Source of the DNA: Ophiura sarsii
Taxonomy: Eukaryota; Echinodermata; Ophiuroidea; Amphilepidida; Ophiuridae
NCBI GenBank assembly: GCA_035610835.1
Contig: CM069449.1
Coordinates: forward strand, 10,993,855 to 11,057,854
Direction: 5' to 3'
Length of the DNA: 64,000 bases
Position numbers and translations under genes: made by a program. Below the pieces are notes generated by a model. It was given only the letters and a program-made list of their open reading frames with translations, was not told where the DNA came from and ran no database searches. Shown piece after piece: positions 21,292 through 33,366 of this stretch. The stretch's first letter is position 1. The number at the start of each line of letters is the position of its first letter.

Positions 21292-23560
21292 TTAAACTAG
21301 ATCCGAGGGAGTTCAAAACCGGTAACGTATCGTATAATAATGCCTGTACAAAATGTTGGTTAGGGAGACTGCATGTCAGTTATTTCAATCTATAATGTAT
21401 TGAGATCTATAGGTACGGACAAGAAAATAACCGTTGTTTCATTACTTAGATCAAATGAATAATATGTGACCCAACATGAGTAGGCACAATGCGGCACTAG
21501 CTCATTTAATTTAAGAGCATAAATGTGGGACAAAGTCATAATAAGTCAATTTCATAATAAGTCTTATTTCTGACACCTCGTGTCTCCAACCAAAGACATG
21601 AATTCATGATATTAAAGAGTTAATCTACACTTTGAGGTATTTATTTTTCACTTACTCCATTGATTTTGTTAACAAAACCAACACGTTAAATGTCCATACC
21701 CAAACACTTTTCCAGAGATTGAGTATCTCTAGCAAGTTTAAAACTGCATTTTCAGCAATAGAATTCTTGTAAATATTGAGTGAATATGAAATGAAAAATT
21801 ATGAAAATAATAAGAATGTTGCCTTTTTGCTAATATCTATTTGACGTATGTGATAAAATTCTATTACATATTGCAGAATAACCTTTTCATTTTCCATCTG
21901 AATATTTGATACACAGTCTAAAATATGGATATGTAAAGAGCACTTGTTAATCGTCGAGTCAAGGTTGTATGTTATGTAAAGCTTGTTTAAATAAAAGTGT
22001 AAAATAATATGAAATGAATAAACCATTCCTACATGTCAACGGAAATAGATTTGTGCTGACACCGGTGAAATGTCTTGAGACCAGCAAACATATTAAGGAA
22101 GAGAAACTTTATACTTAAACGAGAAAGTGACGAGTCGTCTTATAACGTATGAAGCGGTTGTATTTAAGTGCTTAACGGAATAGGCTGCCTATTACGCGTA
22201 TGCTCGATGACTGAAATAATATAGAAATATAGGACGGGTGGGACGAGCAATATAATTTGGCGCAACATGAACGACTGCCTTTTTAGTTTCATCGTCTGCC
22301 ATATTAAACAGGTATCTGAGACACAATTGCTTGCCATGCAATATAATATGATAAACCAGGCTATATTTTGTACGTTTCTTGTGTTAATATTATGTCTGCT
22401 GAGGAGTTGAGGAGGACAAAGATGGGGGCATGAAAGAAGAGAGGGAGATGTAAAGCAGTCGCACTCCTTCTAACCAACGAACGTGATTAACTTGTATTTA
22501 TTCAATTTGAATGATAGGGTTCGTATCGCAGAATGGCTTAGGGACGACGTCAATACTCAACCTGCGGTTGCCCGCCGGTTTCGTCCGGTTTCAGCGCGGT
22601 TCCCATGGAACGGCGGAATCTGCTGTAATATATATACATAGGTCAATACTTACACCCTGGTGAACACGACCGGTTGATAATGTCTGGTTACGTATGTGAC
22701 TAATCAAATCTCGAGGTAAAGGGCTCAAGCGATCGTTTACAATACAATACCAGTCATTATTTATGTTGATGGGGTTGGCTGCTTAAATCAGTCGCATCCC
22801 ATAGTGTCGCCTTACCAAGTTTAGTCAAAATCTTAAGTGGATTGTAGTGCGAATCATGACAAAGATAACCTTATAGTGACTTATAGCTTTAGAAATAATT
22901 GCAATAATTGAAAATAGTATTTAATAGAAGTACCGCACCGTTAAACTATTTGTATTGTATTTATTTCTTCTATATACCTAATAATACGCAAATGTTACAA
23001 GCTGTACAGTTTTCGTATTGAGCATTTTTGGCCATTTTGGTGTTTTTTATAATTTTCGATAACATCTTTAATTGCGTGATAACATCCCGAAACACTTTTC
23101 GTCACTATGTGGTACGACCGACCTGGAACTTCAACGATGGAATGGAATCATTGAAGCTTAAGCATACATTAGTTTTAGTTTCATTCGTTTTTCAAATAAC
23201 AAAGAAATAAGCTTATCTGTGTGGTTCTTTCGTGTTCCATCAGCTCTAGTATCGAAACAGTGTGGTGTTGTTTAACCATCGTTGACGTAGTTCACGTTAG
23301 TATACATTCAAATATGGATTGCTAAAAGGGAAATAGGATGAACTATTCGGAAAATAGTAGGCTTACGGTCATCAGATCAACGAGGGGCAATAGTGTTACC
23401 CTATTTCAAGGAACAAAGAGCAGTTATAACGTATGAAAATATTTTAGTGTGCTATATTGATAAATGAAAAAGATCTTACGGGTAGACGATTCATCGAGTC
23501 CCCGAGGACAAATTATGATTACACCTCATATATATATTCATAAGGGTTTATTCTTTTGTG

Positions 23561-23600
23561 ATTGGTTCATTTTTAACAAAGTCGTTTATATAAAAAAAAC
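23561..23600 (+). promoter_or_regulatory. CCAAT/TATA promoter-like segment, unit 2
   Basis: GATTGG (reverse CCAAT) at about 23560-23565 and TATATAAA at 23587-23594 are 22 bp apart. They are followed by the conserved phrase AATTCGTGTTTGTTTTTACT. Unit 3 (35672-35705) and the diverged relic (55405-55440) conserve the spacing and the downstream phrase. A MITE has inserted about 40 bp downstream of the TATA in units 2 and 3. The transcript it would drive is not established. Confidence 0.3.
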
Positions 23601-23632
23601 TTGCCAAATTCGTGTTTGTTTTTACTCTACTA

Positions 23633-24508
23633 CACTCTAAAAAATAATTTACCCAACCTGAGTAAAATCATACTCCTTTTGATAGTCAAAAGGGAACAGC
23701 TCATTTTTTAAGTAAACTTGATTCAACAAAGGTTGAGTAGCAAATTTACTGTGCCGTTTAGTAACATTTTAGTCAATACCTGGCTCAACAATTGTTGAGT
23801 AAACTTTTATTCCGCCTTACTCAACAGTTGAGCTGTTCCCTTTCTTACTCAACAGGGTAGTAAAACCTTACTCAACCCACAAGGAGTAATATTTTGCACA
23901 GTTTTTGAGTAATATTTTGCCCAACTGTTGAGAAACGTGAATTTGACTCAACTTATATTGCGCAGGCTGTTTGCCCAACTGTTGAGTAACATGAATTTGA
24001 CCATGGAAGTAATTGACTTAACTGATGTCGGGGAAATTTTCCCCATTCTTGAATTATTACCCAACAATTACACAATTAGGGTTACAGAGGGCTAGGAGTG
24101 CATCCAGTGTGAGAGCGAGTGGGTGACTGACTTGGGTAATTTCAACATTTGCATCACGTTCATCATGTTTTCATCAAAAGTTCATTGCATCACCACAATG
24201 AAACGATAATTGTGTAACTTTCGGGAAATAATTATGAGGTCTTACCTTAAAGAATGGGGGAAAATTCCCAAACACCCCAGCAAGAAAGCAGTAGTGTCAG
24301 TAGTGCCATGTCGCACGTGTTAAGTCGTCAATTCGTAAACGCAAACTGCTAAGTCAACTTTCAAAATGCTTTACTCTACATGGTTTTCACAACTTTGCTC
24401 GGGTCAGGAGTATTACGGAAATTCGTGTTTTGCACCCTGTTGATTATTGACTCAATTTGTTACTCAACACGTTTAACTCAACACACTGAGTAAAATATTT
24501 TAAGAATG
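23633..24508. mobile_element. ACTCAAC-rich MITE with CACTCT end, unit 2 (complete)
   Basis: The left end CACTCTAAAAAATAATTTAC and right end GTAAAATATTTTAAGAATG (inverted CATTCTTAAAATATTTTAC) are imperfect inverted repeats with TA on both sides (23631-23632, 24509-24510). The interior has about twenty ACTCAAC or GTTGAGT words in both orientations. It is present in units 1-3 with different truncations and absent from the relic near 55470. Confidence 0.85.
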
Positions 24509-24564
24509 TACCGAACGTGCGGGAGTTTCGACTACTTCCCTAAATCAACATAGTCAGCGAAACC

Positions 24565-25611
24565 ATGCTTGCTTGCTTATTTACTTGCTTAATTCGAGTT
24601 TTGTTCTCGATCTACAATGGCTCTCGACACTTCTCTTATCTGCATTGCTGTCTTTAAGTCTCCGACATCCAAACCAGTGTCCTGTTTTAGCACATCAATG
24701 TAAGTTAGGACAGGTCTTCCAGGTTTTCTTCTACCATGCTTTGGTATCCAGTGAATCAGCTTTGACACACATTCATGACTCCTAGAGCAGCGGCCTGAGA
24801 ATCTTGTCCTTCTATCCCTGATCTTTTGGGTGATTTTGGGGAGGTCTCCATACAGCTCTGTGTTACTTGTATGTTGCTTCCAATGACTATTGAGGACAAC
24901 CCTCAGCATACGAGTATAACAGCCGTCAAGTTGCTTTGCTAGCTTAGGATGGTGGTCCATGCCTCACAACCATATAGTAATACAGATTCAACATTTGCGG
25001 CGAACAGGCGAAGTTTGAATTTTCTTGGTAGGGTGGATTTCCAGATCTTGTTCAGCTTCCCACAGGCTCTCTTAGCTGCTGCCTTACGTTGCTTGATATC
25101 TGTTTCAGTGCTTGATATCCAGGCACCTAAGTACTTGAAATTTTACTTCATCTAGTTTGGTTCCATCATTTGTTCTGATTTCCACCGCACTTGTTTGGTT
25201 GTATGCCATGAACTTCGTCTTCTACGCATTCATAGTCAAGCCAACTTAAGCCACCGATGTCTCAATCCTCTGAAGCAAATCTTGTGCTTGGTGTAATTGT
25301 TCAGACAGCAGGACAATATCGTCTGCAAAGTCAAATTCTGTCACTGCTACAGGTCCAATCCTTCTGCTTCTTTGCGTTTCTAGATGGAATCCAAGCTCTT
25401 CTTCCTTCCTGCTATAGCTATTCTCAGGGCGAAGTCTGATACAATAACAAACAGATATGCGGCAAGGGTGTCACCCTGAGGTACACCAGCTAAGATTTCG
25501 AACAGATCTGTTTCTCCATCACTTTAGCCATGGTTCTCTCGTACATGTCTCTAACAGCATCGACTATCTGTCCTGGTATGCCATAAGCGTGCAGCATTCT
25601 TAGCATATGCC
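24565..25611 (-). pseudogene. RTE-type retrotransposon fragment, unit 2
   Basis: Paralogous copy of 10022-11060 at near identity. The FADD box is at 25318-25329 and GVPQGDTLAP is just upstream on the minus strand. The C-terminal frame is open over 24589-24950 (RDRRTRFSGRC, HGRRKPGRP). A single-base loss near 24950 (CTTAGGATGG against CTTAGGGATGG) adds a frameshift absent from unit 1. Its 5' end extends slightly further than in unit 1, adding residues like RMLHAYGIPGQIVDAV. The short AAGCAAGTAAATAAGCAAGC tail lies at the 3' end. Confidence 0.9.
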
Positions 25612-25980
25612 TATAAATACGTAAACATTGAACGACGACGCCAAGTACGAGGTTGAAAATCTGTCCGGCGAACTTGACATCAACACTATTGGCGTTGTCT
25701 GCTAAACATCTGCCGAAATATCATTCTAAAAGCTCATTTCAAATCCAAATATACATTAATTAGAGCCTGAACTGATTATATAGGGAAAATGTCTTAATCC
25801 AAAGAAAGATGTGCCAGGAGAGGCCTTCCAGGGCCTTCAAAATGGCTGAAAACCTACATCTCAAAGGGGACGCTGCCCTCTTAAACCCCTTCGGCCCCTG
25901 GACCCCACGCAAATTTCGTGCCCCCCTGGTAACAAGCATCCTGGCTACGCCCAGCAAATCAGGACTGGTTGCTGCCTCAG

Positions 25981-26037
25981 CCAACACACGATGGTACCGT
26001 GGACGACGAATGAGTCTGGATGTTGGCAGACATGCTG
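25981..26037 (+). other. Candidate 57-nt internal exon, unit 2
   Basis: Same exon as 14189-14245: acceptor TTGCTGCCTCAG, open frame NTRWYRGRRMSLDVGRHA, donor CTG|GTAAGT. Here the preceding sequence is a longer GC-rich segment (25820-25950) reading open in the same frame. That segment is made of repeated CCCCTTAAACCCC/CCCCTGGACC motifs and is likely part of a transposon end. In unit 1 that segment is deleted, but the exon and both splice sites remain. Confidence 0.22.
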
Positions 26038-26257
26038 GTAAGTAGTATAGCGCCCTCCATCATTTTTAAAGAGCATGAATATCCATGGGGATATTTGGCG
26101 GCAGTCGCCTCAAAGGGACGTTGTCACTCCTGTGTTTAAACCATGGCAGGTAATGTTTAAACATGTAAAAGCGTCAAACATGACAGTCACATTTTAATAG
26201 CTCCTTTTCACACTGCACAACACCTACGATCAAGTCGTTGGAGCTACGCCATCTACG

Positions 26258-26659
26258 CACGGCTGTTTGATCCAACATAATTTGTTCTATTTTCTTTTAT
26301 TCTGAGAACACCGTACTGGCCCGGTTCTGGTTTTAACTGATTCAAGTACCTGAATAAATACTGGCCATCTTTTGTAGACATTTCAGAACATTTGTTGGTG
26401 CCAGTTCTGAGAAATAGAGCTTTGAATATTATTATTTACTATAATAGCGCCCTCATCGGCCACATTTCCCATAGAGTTGTAATGTAAAATGTGTGTCAAG
26501 TAGAAAATGCCGATAATTTAAAAAGGGCTTGAACAATTTTCTTGACATTTTTAACCGTATACTCGTATTCATTAGCGCTACCTTAAACAGGTCAAACCAC
26601 TATGTAATTTCTTTTTATCCCATAATTTTAATTATAAAGCGGACAGTCAAACAGCCGTG
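26258..26659. mobile_element. MITE with CACGGCTGTTTGA ends, unit 2 copy
   Basis: Orthologous to 14468-14868 in unit 1, with the same TACG duplication (26254-26257, 26660-26663). Shared presence in units 1 and 2 and absence from unit 3 groups units 1 and 2 or implies loss from unit 3; the unit 3 site looks like a clean never-occupied site. Confidence 0.9.
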
Positions 26660-28631
26660 TACGACAGCGTCATTTAGCAACAGGATATCAAATTTCCTCA
26701 TTGTCACTAGACAAAGTTGCCAGTCTGACGAAGCTGCTAGCTTAGCAATGAAACGTAACTAACATGTGAGTGAACTATTCACTATTTATTGGATTTGTCT
26801 ACGACGAAATCAAATCACAGATGTCCGCTAAGGTATTTTTAAATCTGGGCTAGCTGTGATAAATTCGTTTACAATTCTACTCTCGTAGTCCCAATGAATA
26901 TCTTAAACATAATGTAGACTGCATTTTAACAGAAATATAGACATCAATCAATCAGAAAATTTGAATTTACATTTTATTTAACACATTGCTTTGCTAATTA
27001 ATAAATATGAACGGAAAAAGAAAAACGTTTCATTACAACCAAATCGGACATAATTTAACATCGGGCAAGAAAATGATTTGTTAATACATAAGAATCAATG
27101 CATATTTTCAACAAATATTGATTCAATATAAACGCAACCTCATGGGAAATTATGATCCCGAATCTTAAAGGAAATAAAATGGTTGCATTGATTCGATATT
27201 GCACAGTCTTCAAATGTGTAATCAAATTCTTCACTCCCAATTTCGCGGCCACGGCGTATCTTGAAAAAGAAGTTTCAAGCTTCTGAACTTTACAAAAGGG
27301 TGTTAACCTCTACACGGCCATTTTTCTATGCAAGCAAAGATGTTTTTATAAGCACTCAGGAATGCACGGAATGCTAAATCATCATCACACTTCTACAATA
27401 AAAACAATGCTAATGTTTTCAGACTTAATGAGAAAAAATAAACTCAAACGGTCGTAATTCTTCTGATGCAAAATAAAAAAAAATCACACTCAAATACAGA
27501 CTGCAACAAACACAATTATACAATTACATTTGTCTCCAATAAAAGAATAAATGCTGCGGTGACATAATGTCCTAGAGCATTCTTAATTATATTATTGTAA
27601 TACCAAAAGCAATTTAGTTATAAAATGAGTTGGGGCAGTTCCTGGCAAGAAGTTACTCCTGTCGTCTAGCTTCATGCACGGTGTGACCCGTTCATTCCAG
27701 TTACAATTGATTTTGTCACATTCACGTAAAAAATGACCCAAGTGTATTTGCGACTATTTAGTCTATTGGCCACATATCCGTAATTATATCACCGATTTGA
27801 ATGAAACCAAGTTTATTTTGTAGCGAAAGGTATTGTTTTTACTGGTGAGAAAACGCAACACAAGAATGAAATAAAATATGTCTATATAAAGGTTTTTAAA
27901 ATTGTATATGTTTGTCACAGTCTGTACATCTCTGTTAGAAATACATGCTCTGTATGAAGTGCATTATGTATGATTTTGCAGCTTAATTTAATAATATGCC
28001 ATTTTAGGTCGGAATGGATGACGTCACACAAAATTATACAGAAACGTAGCACCTGGATCATTTCTTAAACACAAACTGTTTACAGGAATTATTGATTATA
28101 GACCTACATGTTATACTAAATGTATGATGACTCAAAATCACTTTAGGAACATTTTCAAATAATTATAATTTGTTTTTAAATTCATTTTGAATATTTGACA
28201 TGTAAATTGCAGTCGGTGTATTTAGTTATTTAGTTATTTATTTATTCATTTAGTTATTTAGTTAATTAGTTATTTCCATTTATACAAGTATTTGTTCATT
28301 TACTAATATTTATTTATTCATTTACTTCTCTGTTCAATGTTCAAACATAAACCTGGTTAACAAAAATTCAAAATACTTTTTTTTAAACGTTGTCTTTGAC
28401 TTGAGTGTGGAGAAAACTCCCGATTTTATTAAATCATAATCAATTCATAATACTATCTTTTTATATGCCACCATAATCGCTGAGATCTAATGCGAAGAAT
28501 GTAGAGCGATTCAGTGAAATCTGAAAAGTATATTAATTTTCGTGAATGTTAATTGTTTGTAATTCCTTTACACTTCTTATATTGACATCATAATGATGCA
28601 GCTGGTATAATCAATATTCAAAATAAATAAA

Positions 28632-28828
28632 CTATAGTCTGATTGTCCATCACGAGACGGTGACGTAACTACTCAGGCCCAACATTTACGCACGCGTATA
28701 TTATGTCTTCCGCCTTTCTAGGCGAGAATGTATACGCAAGCGCTTCGAGTAGACGCGCGCGTTTATGTACTGCAATTAATGAATGACGCAGCTACGTCAC
28801 TGTCTTGTGATGGACCAATAGACTATAG
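28632..28828. repeat. CRE-containing palindromic element, unit 3
   Basis: Same fold-back as in units 1, 2 and 4. The left core here is GGTGACGTAACTAC and the right core GCTACGTCACTG. It lies 130 bp upstream of the candidate ATG at 28959. Confidence 0.8.
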
Positions 28829-28958
28829 ATAAGCAGCAGCAGAGTGCTTTAACAGACACGGATCTACATCTAACACTATTTTTACAATTATTTCATTATA
28901 TTTACATTACCATTAATTATCCAACATACAAAAAAATAACTTTCTTTATTTGGTGACA

Positions 28959-29021
28959 ATGGGGAATGTTTACATTGCGTATTATGTGTATGATAATAAG
29001 AAAAAATCGCTGATGTTTAAA
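28959..29021 (+). CDS. Candidate first coding exon, unit 3
   Basis: 21 codons MGNVYIAYYVYDNKKKSL followed by MFK, ending AAA|GTAAGG in phase 0. The next phase-0 exon on this strand, 31680-31868, is open with good splice sites, so this unit offers one of the two best gene models. It would start the protein. No signal peptide or known domain was seen. No transcript evidence is available. Confidence 0.33.
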
Positions 29022-31172
29022 GTAAGGTAATTATTAATGTAAAATTAATAACACAGCTAGATCATATTGCTGTTATATACCGTACATTGTGCAATTAAAT
29101 AGTTTGATTTTTTTTATTCCATTCAATCATTAACTCATTTTGCATGTGTACATACTATTGTCTTGATGCATTTTTAAAGCGTATATTTCTGAACTCCCAC
29201 ACACAGCGTGTTAATTTTACTTTCATACTGGCGAAGAATTATTGGAACTGATCAATGGACTAATAATTGAATGACTCTATTCATTATTTGCGTGGCACTA
29301 CTATACGTAGCGAGGCACCGATGCAAACCTAATACGCTTGGCTGTAGCGTAAAAGGGACTTGTAACCTAGACTTTTACAATGACGACACATTATTTTTAA
29401 AATTAAAATGATTATAGCAGATTCATAGTTTTTGATATATAGGTATACCATTTCAGTATAGGTAATGTCTTCCGATTGAGGGGGAGGCAGTGATTTGAAA
29501 TCTTAATCTGATAATTAACAGTTCTATGCTTCCCTGTGTCTTAAATCACATCGTAGGTAGTGTTCATATCAAGAAAAGTTTTCTCGTGCCGTTGTCCAAA
29601 TTGACATTCTTGATATTTGGGGATGTGTTGCTTCAACATGTTCAACGCTGTGAAGTCTATTATATCGCAGCGAAATCAATAGCATCAAAACGATGTCAAT
29701 TGTGGTTCTTATAATGGTAAATGGTAAAGGTCTAAATCAATAACCGATTTGTAAATATGTATGAATCTACTATAACTTCATCCATCGTGCAATTATGCCT
29801 GCAAATTATACGAGAGGAATGCAACGATGGTGTGTCCCAGAAATATGTTGGTGCAAACAAATTACTCTAGCGTTATCGTACAAGTATAGAGTTCGCTCAA
29901 GCCTAGCGTTACGATTTTGCAACTATGCCTCTTGCGTACACACTTATAATAATAATAAAAATAATACAGGATTCAGGTGGTAACAGAGCGATGTCACGGA
30001 AATTCATGAGATGATATTATTCTCCAGACAAATGACAAAATTATAATACATTTATCATCACACCCCATGCATATTCATGAACTAATCATGCCACGGTTGT
30101 ATCACGTTCATGATTATATCAATGCAAAATCACTATTGAGTCAGGTCTGTATTGAGCCGGGCGTTCATCGGTATTGCCTGTCACTAAAAACATAGTGAGA
30201 TAAGGGTGATTTATATAACGGTAGCCAATAGAGGTTAGCCATGTAGCCCTACGAAACGGAATACATAAGGGGAATCGAACCCGGCCTATTCTACATTCAA
30301 TTAAATTGGTGCATGACGTCAAATTCATTGCATGAAGCGCGTTACCAAATTGGCCAACATATCATCAAACAGGTGTGTCTTCTTTCTAAAAATCATTATT
30401 CCCGACAAGATGGCAGCTTATCTAAAACACGGATAACCTATACCATCTAGATGACTATTTCATCCAATAAACTTCCGTGATATCGGCTTAGTCTCGCACA
30501 TCTCTGCATCAGCGTGTCCATTCACCATAATGTAAATCAGTAGAACAAGACTTGCGCGTGTAATCGAAATTGCATGTCAATCATAATCCATAATGAACAA
30601 CATTTATTCAAAATCCTTCTTTCAGAATCATTGTCCCATTTGATACAGCGATTGTGATACTGTGTTCACTTTAGTTGGTAGGAGAAGAGTGTCTTATACA
30701 TTGCTTTTCCATATTTAGAAAGGCTCCGGTCATTTTACCAACTTAAGGTGAACTTGCTACAAAATTATTTCAGAAACGCTCGAAAATGAAAGTATATTAT
30801 ACAACTATAGTTGGTAGAGGCATCTGAGAAAGCAGTAGGTAGAGAAAGAGCGCCCTCATAAGGTTATTCTGAAAATAAACAAAAGAGACAAACATTACAG
30901 ATGGTAAATAAAATACAGAATACGATGATAGGAGTAATTATAATTTTACACGTCACAAATCTGAGTATACAACTTAATTATCTTTTGCCAATTTCCTTGC
31001 CTTAAATACATACATTTTGAGAGGGTCTACACCGCCACCCCTCCGCACACTTTTGTGGATAAAACTAACAATTTCATGGAACCCTGCAAATTCCGACCAT
31101 GCCCCGTGGTTACGGGCCTGATTATGATTGACGTAGGAGTTGAGTTGCTGTGCAATGATCCACTGGTTCATT

Positions 31173-31511
31173 TCATGATCTGTCTCCATTTTTAGGTCTG
31201 CACAATTGAACATTTCCCACGCATTTTGACGACCGCAAGTTTATTATTATCCTAGAAAAATTGCATTTCTATTATAACGTCATTTTATAGACAACATTAA
31301 AACAGTTTCAATCTGTCAAATTGCAAAATGAATTACTTTTGAGTATCACAATGACTATCTACTTTCATATTTGTCATCAATAACTATCGTTCAAGAAAGT
31401 ACAATGCTATTGTGTTTTACAGATGCACACCAAAAATTACTTACGGTCCGAAACATCGATGTACACGATTATCTTTACCACATTCACACGCTGTGTTCAG
31501 TACAATACACA
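31173..31511 (-). CDS. 3' part of six-cysteine peptide gene, unit 3
   Basis: Exon A 31511-31445 is identical to unit 2. Exon B 31251-31173 differs from unit 2 by one silent change (AAT for AAC in the codon before the Val of VGNVQ). Acceptors CTGCAG and TTTTTCTAG and donor ACC|GTAAGT are intact. Upstream exons were not found. Confidence 0.42.
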
Positions 31512-31679
31512 CTGCAGAAAATGAAAAATCAAATCAAATTTGTCAGTCAAAAGAAGAGGTAAAATACAATTGAGTAATATACATAGTACGATATAATAGC
31601 GATACAACGTGGAAGGAGTTATATAGCAAGATATTGATTAAGATTGTGTATTGTGTATAGAGATACATATCTCATTTAG

Positions 31680-31868
31680 ATTGTGGATAAAAAGTATGAG
31701 TACCCAGATTTAATTTTGAAATTGAAATACGAAAAGGAAATATCAAGCGTTTGTAAAACTTGTGACAATGTTTTGGAAAACGAGGACGCTCTTTATTTGA
31801 GAATAGAAGATATTAAACATTCCGCGAAGAATATGATTAAAATCATCGCCAATTCACTTATTTGTCAC
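31680..31868 (+). CDS. Candidate second exon of plus-strand gene, unit 3
   Basis: 189 nt with acceptor ATCTCATTTAG and donor CAC|GTAAGG, phase 0 at both ends, open for 63 codons. It starts IVDKKYEYPDLILKLKYEKE, then SSVCKTCDNVLENEDALYL, and ends IANSLICH. The phase matches the 21-codon first exon 2.7 kb upstream. It is lysine/isoleucine-rich with a CxxC pair and a third Cys near the end. No family is recognised. Against unit 4 there are three silent and three replacement differences, so selection is not clearly shown. It may be a recently duplicated, weakly constrained gene. Confidence 0.36.
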
Positions 31869-32483
31869 GTAAGGCGATGAAAAAACCCTGTTCTACGAGA
31901 AAACAGACCTCTCAGGTACGGTCGGGTCGGGATTTTATTAAAATTTCGGGAATTTCAACAATTTTCGGAATGTTCCAAAAATATTCAAAACATTTCAAAA
32001 TCCCAACAATGTTCAAAGATTCTCAAAACATTCAAACATTTCCCAACATTTCTCTAAACATTGTTCTAGGGCCCTTTGAAAAGTTTTTTGTTGCCTAATT
32101 AGCATGATCAGAGAGTTGAAAGTCGGTCATGATCAAGAATAACCAGTCAATTGTAAGCAGCTCATCCGGTGCAACTATAAATATTCCTTTCATCAGGGAC
32201 ATAGCCAGTGTAAAATATTAGGGAGCATGTCAAAATATTACCCTGCGGTTTAATTTCTTTGGTTCTTTAAGTTTTATGAATCACACGGAGACTCAGTTTG
32301 AACGCAATGTCTGCAGAAACAAAAGTAAATAATGTTCACGTCCGTGAAGTCCTTATTTCTTACACGAGCGAAAGAGAAAATAATATAATATTTTATCACA
32401 AAATACTTTAATTAATCAACAGGGTAGGATGCTGCACTGTGATTTCAGGAGTTAAAGTGTTATTTCAGGGGTAAATATGACTT

Positions 32484-32561
32484 TAACACTTTCACGCGGC
32501 TATTAGTTTTAGCCATTTACAAACAGATTTATCAGACACCCTTCCCAACTTTCAAAGCCTA
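32484..32561. mobile_element. Truncated piggyBac-type MITE, unit 3
   Basis: The left part of the TTAA MITE (TTTAACACTTTCACGCGGC through CCCTTCCCAACTTTC) ends abruptly where TACACTCTGAATTTGG begins. The right half is missing. Confidence 0.8.
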
Positions 32562-33366
32562 CACTCTGAATTTGGCAACGGGTTAAAGCATTTGTATACA
32601 AATGCTTCTTAATTTTGCAACGGGTTAAAGCATTTGTATACAAATGCTTCTTAATTTTGCAACGGGTTGAAGCATTTGTAAAGCATGTGTATACAACTGT
32701 ATCAACCAATTGTTTCTAAAATAGTGTTTGTAAACTATTAGTAACTATGTTTTATGAAATATTTAATTATCCAAAACGGATAAACCGTATAATTTCTAAT
32801 AGTTAATATATGACAGCAAACAGTTCAACTGATTGTTTCTAAATATTCGTTAATTAACAAGCGCTTGAAGTGTTTAAATACAAATGCCTACTTGTCCTTG
32901 CAACAGTGCAACGGATAAACCGTTTAACGTGTATGTTGACAAATAGTTAAACCGACTGTTTAAAATAAACATTTTGCCATCAAACGGTTCAACTGATTGT
33001 TTGTTAATATGTGTTCATTAACATGCGCTTTATGTGTTAACATACAAATGCCTAATTTTCGATGCAACAGTGCAACGGATAAACCGTTTAACATAGTTCT
33101 ACCTGTATGTTGACAAATTGTTGAACCGATTGCTTAATATAAACATTTCGTCAACAGACAGTTCAACTGATTGTTTGTAAATATGCATCAACTAACAAGC
33201 GATTTTATTGGTTTGCCTAACTTTCCATGCAACGGTTAAACAGATAAACCGTTTAACAAAGTTGTGCTAAATATGAGTAAATTAATTAACACGCGCTTTA
33301 TGTGTTTAAAATACAAATGACTACTTTTCCACGCACTGCACGGTACAACGGATTAAACGGTTTAAA
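32562..33366. repeat. Unit-3-specific tandem repeats (42 bp and about 164 bp), probably a decayed CACTCT element
   Basis: Starts TA-CACTCTGAATTTGG, the same terminal word as the elements at 23633 and 43768. Three 42-bp repeats begin at 32577, 32619 and 32661 (AACGGGTTAAAGCATTTGTA, TACAAATGCTTCTTAATTTT), each with a palindromic AAGCATTTGTATACAAATGC. Downstream a roughly 164-bp unit with GCAACGGATAAACCGTTTAA recurs near 32901, 33065 and in part near 33229. The minus-strand ORF with repeated HLYTNALTRCKIK is an artefact of the 42-bp unit. The right end appears deleted. Confidence 0.75.

Larger units (their letters stand above)
17553..21480. repeat. Gene-bearing module present in units 2-4, absent from unit 1
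   Basis: Begins after TCCCACACAC and ends before AGGCACAATGCGGC. Equivalents are at about 29211-33390 (unit 3) and 40263-44520 (unit 4). Identity between copies is very high in the 18.2-20.1 kb part (mostly single-base differences). It contains the six-cysteine minus-strand exons and the second plus-strand exon, followed by a TTCAAACATT-rich stretch (20460-20640) and the TTAA MITE. Confidence 0.88.
14894..26684 (+). repeat. Array unit 2 (11.8 kb)
   Basis: Second direct copy and the most complete. It carries the 3.9-kb module (17553-21480), the TTAA MITE, the promoter-like segment, an intact ACTCAAC-rich MITE, the RTE fragment, the 57-nt exon and the CACGGCTG MITE. It lacks a stretch around 22000 that the other units have (the segment with TTCACACTTTATTTGATATC). 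Its copy of the second plus-strand exon is broken. Confidence 0.93.

Noticed and set aside
22900..23200. Minus-strand 48-codon frame as an exon in units 1-3
   Set aside because: All differences seen between units 1 and 2 in that frame are replacements and no acceptor precedes it.
32577..32700. CRISPR-like array of 42-bp repeats
   Set aside because: The repeats are contiguous with no unique spacers, and the context is animal DNA.
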